From contig JANQEF010000252.1 of assembly GCA_028278465.1 (NCBI GenBank), positions 1 through 6,708 on the forward strand: a stretch of 6,708 bases of DNA, given 5' to 3'. The notes under the pieces were generated by a model that worked only from the letters and a program-made list of their open reading frames with translations, did no database searches and was not told the DNA's origin. This DNA comes from Dehalococcoidia bacterium. Lineage in GTDB: Bacteria > Chloroflexota > Dehalococcoidia > Lucifugimonadales > Lucifugimonadaceae. Positions 1-6,400 of the stretch are shown here, one piece after another (within the stretch, counting starts at the first letter, position 1; every line of letters begins with the position of its first letter). A program made the translations under genes and the position numbers.

Positions 1-1458
1 CCGAAGATCATCGACACCTTCGACGCTGCATTCGGCAAGAACGCGCAGGTGCTGGAATGGATCGACCCGATCGATGCTTACGAGACTGTGTGGTTCAGCA
101 ACGACAACCTGGACCAGGTTCTCTGCAACAACGAGGTCGGCAAGCTCGACCTGTCCGTGCATCCGCCATCGATCGTTCCGTCCGGCTCCTACTCCGGCTA
201 CGTGACGGTGCTGGCTGAGCTGGCAGACGCCGTCTGCCCGAACGACTTTGTGTTCATCGAGGACCTCTTCACAGAGGTCAAGGTCATCGCCTCCGACGCC
301 GATGATGCCCTGTTCATGGGTGAGAAGGTCTCGATCGACGGCGATACCGCCATCGTCGGCGGCAGAGGTGACGACGAGCTCGGCTCGTTCGCAGGCGCCG
401 CTTACATCTTTGAGCGGAACGAAGGCGGTCCCGACGCCTGGGGCGAGACCAACAAGCTGCTCGCATCAGACGGCGAGCCGTTCGACAACTTTGGAACCGA
501 CGTCGCCATCAGTGGTGACATCGCCGTCGTTGGAGCTTCCGGCGAGGACGAGGGCGGAACCACCGCCGGCGCTGCGTATGTCTTCGGCAGGAACGTCGGC
601 GGCCCGGACAACTGGGGCCAGATCAAGAAGCTGCTCGCTTCGGACATCGAGGCGTTCGACAACTTCGGCCGACGCGTGGCGATAGACGGCGACACGATCC
701 TTGTAGGCTCTCCCAGCGAGGATAACAACCGTGGCGCTGTGTACATCTACAACAAGGACGAGGGTGGCGCAGACAACTGGGGCGAGGTAACAAAGATCAC
801 CGACCCTGACGCCACTCCAGACGAGGCCTTCGGCTTCAGTGTTGCGATCGACGGAGACACCGTCGTCGTGGGTAACTACAACGACGACATAACCGGCTTC
901 GTTCCCGGCTCCGCGCTCATCTTCGAGCGGAACGAAGGCGGCCCCGACAACTGGGGCGTTGTCAGGAAGCGGACTGCGTCAAACGCCGGATCAAGCGACA
1001 ACTTCGGCTTCTCTGTCTCGATTAGCGGCGACACGGTCGTTGTCGGAGCCCGGTTCGAAGATGACAATGGTTCGAACGCCGGCGCCGCTTACATCTTCGA
1101 GCGGAATGAAGGTGGGCCCGGTAACTGGGGTGAGGTCACGATCCTCAGGGCATCGGACGGCGAACAGCGAGACAACTTCGGCTCCGCCGTTGCGATTAGC
1201 GGCGACACGGTCCTGGTCGGCTCTCGCGGTGATGACGATGGTGGCGACAGCGCCGGCTCTGCGTACCTGTTCGGCAGGAATGAAGGCGGTCCAGGCAACT
1301 GGGGTGAGATCGACAAGCTGCTCGCCTCAGACGCTGAAGAGGGCGACGCCTTCGGGGCAAGCGTTGCGATCGACAACGGCACGGCGCTGATCGGAGCGCA
1401 GAGCGAAGACAACGCCTTTGGCGATGGCGCCGGCGCTGCCTACTTCTTCTTCGAATAG
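1..1458 (+). CDS. FG-GAP repeat (integrin-like β-propeller) protein, 5' partial
   Basis: The reading frame is open from base 1 (first residues PKIIDTFDAAFG) to the TAG at 1456-1458, so this is the C-terminal 485 residues of a longer protein; the GTG at 49 is only an internal codon that could be mistaken for a start. Bases 1-267 encode about 89 residues I cannot assign, with two Cys that could form a disulfide. From 289 on there are seven repeats of about 58 residues, each with an ASD..DNFG opening, a V-A-I-x-G-D-T strand, an acidic Gly-rich loop (for example DDDGGD), AGAAY(I/V)F and a (G)PDNWGE(V/I) turn. This is the FG-GAP pattern of integrin-type propellers, whose acidic loops often bind Ca2+. 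Seven blades is the usual integrin number. Such proteins are generally extracellular and act in binding or adhesion; the ligand here is unknown. No membrane anchor or sorting motif follows the last blade. A terminator lies 40 bases downstream. Family is confident; role is inferred. Confidence 0.93.
   Translation, partial: PKIIDTFDAAFGKNAQVLEWIDPIDAYETVWFSNDNLDQVLCNNEVGKLDLSVHPPSIVPSGSYSGYVTVLAELADAVCPNDFVFIEDLFTEVKVIASDADDALFMGEKVSIDGDTAIVGGRGDDELGSFAGAAYIFERNEGGPDAWGETNKLLASDGEPFDNFGTDVAISGDIAVVGASGEDEGGTTAGAAYVFGRNVGGPDNWGQIKKLLASDIEAFDNFGRRVAIDGDTILVGSPSEDNNRGAVYIYNKDEGGADNWGEVTKITDPDATPDEAFGFSVAIDGDTVVVGNYNDDITGFVPGSALIFERNEGGPDNWGVVRKRTASNAGSSDNFGFSVSISGDTVVVGARFEDDNGSNAGAAYIFERNEGGPGNWGEVTILRASDGEQRDNFGSAVAISGDTVLVGSRGDDDGGDSAGSAYLFGRNEGGPGNWGEIDKLLASDAEEGDAFGASVAIDNGTALIGAQSEDNAFGDGAGAAYFFFE
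289..1455 (+). repeat. Seven tandem FG-GAP repeat units (174-nt period)
   Basis: Units begin at 289, 463, 637, 802, 976, 1150 and 1324. Spacing is 174 bases (58 codons) everywhere except the third unit, which is 165 bases (55 codons) because its acidic loop is shorter. The seventh unit is cut to 44 codons and ends at YFFFE before the stop. The units are alike in DNA as well as protein: the AAYIFERNEGG segment near 400 recurs near 1090, and the ISGDTV segment near 1020 recurs near 1195. The regular spacing points to growth by tandem duplication. Confidence 0.92.
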
Positions 1459-1498
1459 TGTTCGACGGCCTCAGTTCGACAACCTGAGAAATCAACAT

Positions 1499-1533
1499 GA
1501 GCGGTTCGCATTTGCGGGCCGCTCTTGCTTTTT
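1499..1533 (+). terminator. Intrinsic (Rho-independent) terminator after the β-propeller gene
   Basis: Arms 1499-1509 (GAGCGGTTCGC) and 1514-1524 (GCGGGCCGCTC) form an 11-bp stem in RNA, nine Watson-Crick pairs plus two U-G wobbles, around a four-base ATTT loop. A T-rich tract TTGCTTTTT follows at 1525-1533. Position, 40 bases past the stop codon, and form both fit a factor-independent terminator for the upstream gene. It also argues against translation of the kinase frame from the TTG at 1525, which sits in the T-tract. Confidence 0.88.
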
Positions 1534-1545
1534 GCACAGGCGACA

Positions 1546-1579
1546 GGGCAGCGGTTATCCACCCGCGCAGTTGCTGCCT
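1546..1579 (+). other. Inverted repeat in the leader of the kinase gene
   Basis: GGCAGC (1547-1552) and GCTGCC (1573-1578) are perfect inverted repeats. With G-U pairs the stem extends inward to about 10 bp (1547-1556 with 1569-1578), leaving a 12-base loop. There is no T-tract, so it is not a terminator. It lies between the upstream terminator and the kinase start, where an operator or an mRNA leader hairpin could sit. No function is shown. The rest of the 219-base gap (1459-1677) has no convincing gene, and I could not identify a promoter with good -35 and -10 boxes. Confidence 0.3.
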
Positions 1580-1677
1580 ATCCTGACTCCACTCTCGTGC
1601 AATCTCCCATTCCAAGGGCGTGTCGCGTGCGTACTCTTGCCAGTAGTAAGACGCACCAACAGAGCATTCGAGTGCCG

Positions 1678-3447
1678 ATGACCTCCCACACTGAGCCGAT
1701 GCTGGCCAGGCTCTGGAAAGAAAACAAGACCGTTTTCTACGAACGGGCCGAAAGGCTCGTCCAGGTCGCTTCTATGGACCTCGGGCAGCTCAGCGGTTCC
1801 GAACGAAACCTGGTTGTGGCAGAGGCTCGAAGGCTCTCAGTGGCTCTCGGCACCTACGGCCTGAAAGATGCGTCGGCCGCCGCCGCGGCGATCGAGAGGC
1901 AGGCCGCTTCGTGGGGTTCTGAACTCTCAGACGCAGAGGAGTTTGCGCCCGAAGCGCTGATCGACGCTATCCAGATATTCGACAACGGTGTCGTGACGCC
2001 GGAGCCTGGCGACCGCGAAGAGCCGGTGGCGCAGCCGGACAAGCTGGCGATCCTCACTCAGTCGCGTGAGTACGGCGAATCGTTGATGAGCCATCTCTCC
2101 AGCACCCAGGAAGTTCTGCAACTGCAGGACCTCACGGAGATCATGGCGTCCACATGCGAGTACTTCGTCGTGGACGGCTCCAACATCGGGTTCCTGCGCC
2201 ACATCATCTCCCAGCTTTACCAGTACCGCCGCTCGTTTACCAACGTGATCGTGCTATCGGACGCGCTGGCAATGGACCAGCGCGTCGACCTGGCCCGCAA
2301 AGGCGTGCGGCACATTCTGTCCCGGAACGCATCGGCGCGCCGTATCGCAAACCAAATCAGCGACATCATCGAGCGCCCGGGCGCCACGATACTGGCCATC
2401 GACGGCGACTCGCTGATGCTGCGGTTCTTCGAGAAGGTGCTGGGCGCGCTCAACTTCCAGGTTGTGACGCTCAACGACCCCGACAAAGCGTGGGAAGCGC
2501 TCGAAACGATCTCACCGCAGATCGTCATCCTGGACTATGACATCCGCGACGACGACAGCCTGGCGCTGCTTCGCTCCATCAAAGGTGATCACCGCTACGC
2601 CTCCACTCCCGTGGTGGTCACGTCAGCGGTGCGAGACGTTCAGACGATGGAGACGATCTATGCTGCCGGCGGCGACGAGTGCCTGCTGAAGCCGTTCAAC
2701 GCTGAGAACCTGGCTGATCGGATCTCGTACCGGGCGCTGGCGAACGAGCAGAACCAGAGCCAGGCGATGCGGAAGCAGATATTCAGCACCATCTCGCACG
2801 AGCTCAAGACCCCGCTGACGAACATCACGACCCGCGCCGACCTCCTGCAGCGCAAGGCTGACGATGGCGGCGACGAAAAGATGCTGAAGCATGCTCAGTC
2901 CATACGCTCCAGCGCTACGGACCTTGACCGACTGATCAACCAGCTACTGGAAGTCAGCGCGCTGGAGTTCGGCGAAGAGCTCTTCGACAAGGCGGAGTAC
3001 GACATCGGCGAGATCATCCAGGAAGTGTCGACAGAGATGACCGAGCAGCTGGAGAGCCGAAGGCAGCGCTGCCGGATCCAGAAGAAAGACCCGTACGTCA
3101 ACGTCAATGTCGACCGGGCGCAGATCTCCCGCATGTTCACGAGCCTGCTGGAGAACGCCTCGAAGTTCTCTCCCGAGACCGGGATGATCGACGTCACCAT
3201 CAGCCGGACCGGTGGCAATGTGGTTGTCGATGTGACCGACGAGGGCCCCGGAGTGCCGGAGGATCTCAGGGAGTCGATATTCGAGCCGCTGGCCAAGTTC
3301 GCCGAAGGCATCGTGAACTCGGAGTCCGGCCTCGGAATCGGGCTGGCGGCCGCGAGGAAAATCGTCGAGGCTCACTCGGGCCGGCTGGTGTACGTGCCCC
3401 GGTCTTTCACCGGCTCAACATTCAGGGTCGAGCTGGCGGCGGCGTAG
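1678..3447 (+). CDS. Soluble hybrid histidine kinase: Hpt-like / pseudo-receiver / receiver / HisKA / HATPase
   Basis: Predicted cytoplasmic two-component kinase of 589 residues; no signal peptide or membrane segment. Residues 9-80 resemble an N-terminal Hpt domain (LWKENK start, then EARRLSVALGTYGL), but the phospho-His position is Arg51. Residues 123-232 have the βα rhythm of a receiver with Asp166 and Ser194, but the acidic pair is Thr127-Gln128 and the conserved Lys is Arg216. Residues 236-352 form a better receiver: Asp242 and Asp244, phospho-acceptor Asp286 (VILDYD), Ser316, and KPF at 338-340. HisKA has its H-box at 369-380 with phospho-His374 (SHELKTPL). The ATPase domain has N-box Asn493 (LLENASKFS), DEGPG at 521-525 and GLGIGL at 551-556. 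The kinase core therefore looks active. The input signal and partner regulator are unknown. The frame is open back to TTG 1525, which lies in a terminator; I chose ATG 1678. GTG 1672, seven bases after a weak AGAG, is an alternative. It converges on the minus-strand gene. Confidence 0.92.
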   Translation: MTSHTEPMLARLWKENKTVFYERAERLVQVASMDLGQLSGSERNLVVAEARRLSVALGTYGLKDASAAAAAIERQAASWGSELSDAEEFAPEALIDAIQIFDNGVVTPEPGDREEPVAQPDKLAILTQSREYGESLMSHLSSTQEVLQLQDLTEIMASTCEYFVVDGSNIGFLRHIISQLYQYRRSFTNVIVLSDALAMDQRVDLARKGVRHILSRNASARRIANQISDIIERPGATILAIDGDSLMLRFFEKVLGALNFQVVTLNDPDKAWEALETISPQIVILDYDIRDDDSLALLRSIKGDHRYASTPVVVTSAVRDVQTMETIYAAGGDECLLKPFNAENLADRISYRALANEQNQSQAMRKQIFSTISHELKTPLTNITTRADLLQRKADDGGDEKMLKHAQSIRSSATDLDRLINQLLEVSALEFGEELFDKAEYDIGEIIQEVSTEMTEQLESRRQRCRIQKKDPYVNVNVDRAQISRMFTSLLENASKFSPETGMIDVTISRTGGNVVVDVTDEGPGVPEDLRESIFEPLAKFAEGIVNSESGLGIGLAAARKIVEAHSGRLVYVPRSFTGSTFRVELAAA

Positions 3448-3461
3448 CGGCCCGGCTGTGC

Positions 3462-3483
3462 GGACCGGATGCGTTCACGGTCC
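3462..3483. other. Hairpin between the convergent genes
   Basis: GGACCG (3462-3467) and CGGTCC (3478-3483) can form a 6-bp perfect stem with a 10-base loop. It lies 14 bases past the kinase stop and spans the stop codon (3475-3477) of the minus-strand gene. The symmetry would allow it to work on both transcripts, and no other terminator is visible in the 27-base gap. Neither strand has a T-tract, so a true intrinsic terminator is doubtful; RNA 3'-end protection or chance are alternatives. Confidence 0.3.
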
Positions 3484-6400
3484 TGACTCGAATTTCGCCT
3501 GCACCTCGCCGCCGCTCAGCGCGCGGTCGAAGAATGCGACGAGATGGAACTCGCCCAGCCATCCGCGTGCGCCCGTCAGCTCGTTGCCCAGCGCCAGCCG
3601 GTAGTCATCGTTCCAGTTGCCCGGGTCTCCGCCTGCGTTACCGGAAGCCACCAGGACGCCGTTCCTGTAGATCTCCGTCCGCCCGTCTGCGGAGCGAGTG
3701 AAGACCACGTGAATCAGCTCCCTGTTGATCAGGTTGCCTGTTGTCACGGTCGTCGGCGCGCCGTTCAGGTCCGTATCGGTGGTTCGCAGGCCGATATCGA
3801 AGTCATTGCTCTCCTGGGCCAGCGTCACGTTCCGGTTTGACACGTCGGCGGAAATGGTGACGATCCTCGCCGGGCCTCCGAGCCCGGGGATCGTCGACCT
3901 GAACCATGCCTCGACCGTCAACTCGCCGCTCGCCTTCACGGCGCTGGTTATCTTTTCAGCCGAGGCCGCTGAATGGATGACCGTGCCGCGGTTGAAGCGG
4001 ATTGCTCCCGGCAGCCACGTGACCCTGCCCGGGTCCCTGACGTCCAGGTTGAGCGGCGATCCGACTCCCGACGTATCGAGCACCACCGTGCCTCCACCCT
4101 CGTTGAACTCGTACAGAGCCAGCGGGCCGCTGCTCGATGGCTGAGGCGTGGGTGTTGCTGTGGGCACCGGAGTTGGTGTTGCAGTCGGCGCTGGTGTCGG
4201 CGTCGCCGTGGGCACCGGAGTTGGCGTCGCTGTGGGCACCGGGGTCGGCGTGGCGGTTGGCAGAGGAGTTGGTGTTGCGGTCGGCAAGGGAGTTGGCGTC
4301 GCTGTGGGCACCGGAATCGGTGTGGCGGTTGGCAGCGGCGTTGGTGTCGCGGTTGGTACTGGAGTCGGCGTTGCAGTAGGCAACGGAGTCGCTATCGGTA
4401 CCGTGGTCGGAGTCGCCGTCGGCACAGGGACCGGTGTCGCAGTCGGCGTCGGAGCCGGGGCATTCGTCGCGTCAGGTCCCGACTCGAAGTTCGCCTGCAC
4501 CTCGCTGCCGCTCAGCGCTCGGTCGAAGAAGGCGATGAGATGAAACTCGCCCAGCCAACCGCGTGCGCCCGTAACCTCGTTGCCAAGCGCCAGCCAGTGG
4601 TCGCTGTCCCAGTTGCTCAGGTCTCCGCGTGCGTCACTGGAAGCCACCGGCACGCCGTTCTTGTAGATCTTCGTCTGGCCATTCGCAGACCTGGTGAAGA
4701 CCACGTGAATCAGCTCCGTGTTGATCATGTTGCCGATCGTCTCGGTCGGCGGTTCACCGTCCAGGTCGGTCTCCGTCGTCCTCAGGCGGGCGTGGAAGTC
4801 TTTGCTCTCCTGGGCCAGCGTCACGTTCCGGTTTGACACGTCGGCGGAGACGGTGACGATCCTCGCCGGGCCTCCGAGCCCGGGGATCGTCGAGCGGATC
4901 CACGCCTCGAGGGTGATCTCGCCGCTCGCCTTAACCGCGCTGCTGATCTTTTCGGCGGAGACCACAGACTCGATGATCGTTCCGCGGTTGAGGCGGATCG
5001 CTCCCGGCAGCCAGGTGACTCTGTCTGTGTCTCTGACGGAGAGGTTGAGCGGAGCGCCGAATCCCGAGGTGTCGAGCACGGCGCTGCCGTCACCCTCGTC
5101 GAACTCGTACAGCGCCAGCAGGCCGTTGCTCGCGGGTGCTGGCACGCTCGTGGGGACAACGGTAGGTGCGATAGTCGGCAGCCCGGTCGGCGCAACAGTT
5201 GGTCTGGGCGTCGGCGAGGCAGCTGGCGGCGTCCCCGGCGGAGATGGTGTCGCCTCTTCGAAGTGCGGGTTGGTCAGGTTCAGGACCTTCGTGTACGCGT
5301 AGAACTCGGAGTTCGGATCGTGCGCCCTCGCGTAGAGGGTGAGGCGATTCCGGTCCCAGTCGGCTGCATCGAAGGTGAAGGACTCGGTGTGGTCTGTTGT
5401 GATCGATCCCGAGAGGATGCGATAGAACTCGACGTCGAGTATCGAGTGCCGCCCCTCAATCGCCAGGTACTCGATCACGATCTCATGGTCTCCCGGCGAC
5501 AGCGTCAGCCGCTTGGTCCCCTTCATCGACCCGATGTTGCTGGACGGTCCCCAGTGGCCAGCGATGAGCTGTCCGTCCACGAACAGCCGCATGCCGTCGT
5601 TCGCCTCGTAAGCGAACTCGTAGACGCCGCCCGATGACCTGATCGTCCTCGAGAGCCGCGCCGACCAGTTTTCTGATGTGAGGATCGTCTCGGCCGGTGT
5701 CGTAGGCATCCTGAAGCCGCCCGAGGCCTGCCCGTAGTGGAACTTCGGGTCTTCGCGCTTCATCACCAGCACCGGCTCGCCGGAAAGACCGGTGTTGTCG
5801 TAGTACTCGGTGAGCCAGGGCTCGCCGTCCTCGAACTGGTCGATGAAGAACTCGATCTCGCCCTTTTCAGACGTGAAGCCGCGCGCCGTCGCGCTGACCG
5901 TCACCGGTCCAGACGAAAGATCGATGTCCGAGTAATCGCCGTCCCAGTGAATAGTCGGCGGCACCGGCCAGTTCGGTGAGTCGGGATGATCCGGGTCCAG
6001 CCATGCGTCGAACTGCTCAACGTAGAAGGCGTTCGGCGAAGGCTTCGGCTGGTCCGGCCTCGTGAGACGGAAGTGCTGCGGCAGCCCGGGAACCGTTCCC
6101 ACGTAGTTCTTCACGTCGAAGAACGGCTCGATCGTCTCCCAGTGAGTGCCGAACTCGAAGTTGGTCTCGGACAGAGTCTGTGTGTCGACGAACGCGGCAT
6201 ACGTCGATATGCAGTTCGGCACGCCGGGAACAGCCCATGAAGGCGGCCCGCAGGTCTCCTTAACCAGGTGCGCCACGTCTGCGTTGTCATGGTTCTCGAG
6301 CACCGACCGCACTATCCGGGACGGGTTGGTGCGCGACGGCGGTCCCGAGTAGAAATCAATGAATATGCCGTCCTTCGACGGGTAGTCCGGCTCTCCGTAC

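Noticed and set aside
1532..1560. TTGCAC / TTATCC pair 17 bases apart as a σ70-type promoter for the kinase
   Set aside because: Both boxes match the consensus poorly (about three of six or worse), and the first overlaps the terminator T-tract.
1555..1563. TTATCCACC, 8 of 9 bases of a DnaA box
   Set aside because: A single near-match of this length is expected about once by chance in a window this size. No cluster of boxes, AT-rich unwinding region or dnaA/dnaN gene is present.
1196..1615. Minus-strand Arg-rich frame across the end of the propeller gene
   Set aside because: Antisense shadow: Arg-rich low-complexity translation, crosses the terminator, and mirrors the repeat periodicity of the plus-strand gene.
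1525..1677. N-terminal 51-residue extension of the kinase from TTG 1525
   Set aside because: It starts inside the terminator T-tract, its sequence resembles no domain, and the Hpt-like homology begins only after ATG 1678.
1418..1681. Plus-strand 87-residue frame spanning the intergenic region
   Set aside because: It overlaps the end of the propeller gene out of frame, runs through the terminator and has no recognisable domain or good ribosome site.
4148..4543. Plus-strand frame coding for a GVGVAVGTG repeat protein
   Set aside because: It is the complement of the PTATPTP linker array in the minus-strand gene. Its regularity comes from the 24-base repeat, and it runs into the LamG-coding region with no homology or ribosome site.
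3973..4836. Long plus-strand frame rich in Arg/Cys/Trp opposite the LamG region
   Set aside because: Composition (RRWCRRRRGHRSW-type runs) is typical of an antisense shadow of GC-rich coding DNA. The minus-strand frame has clear domains throughout.
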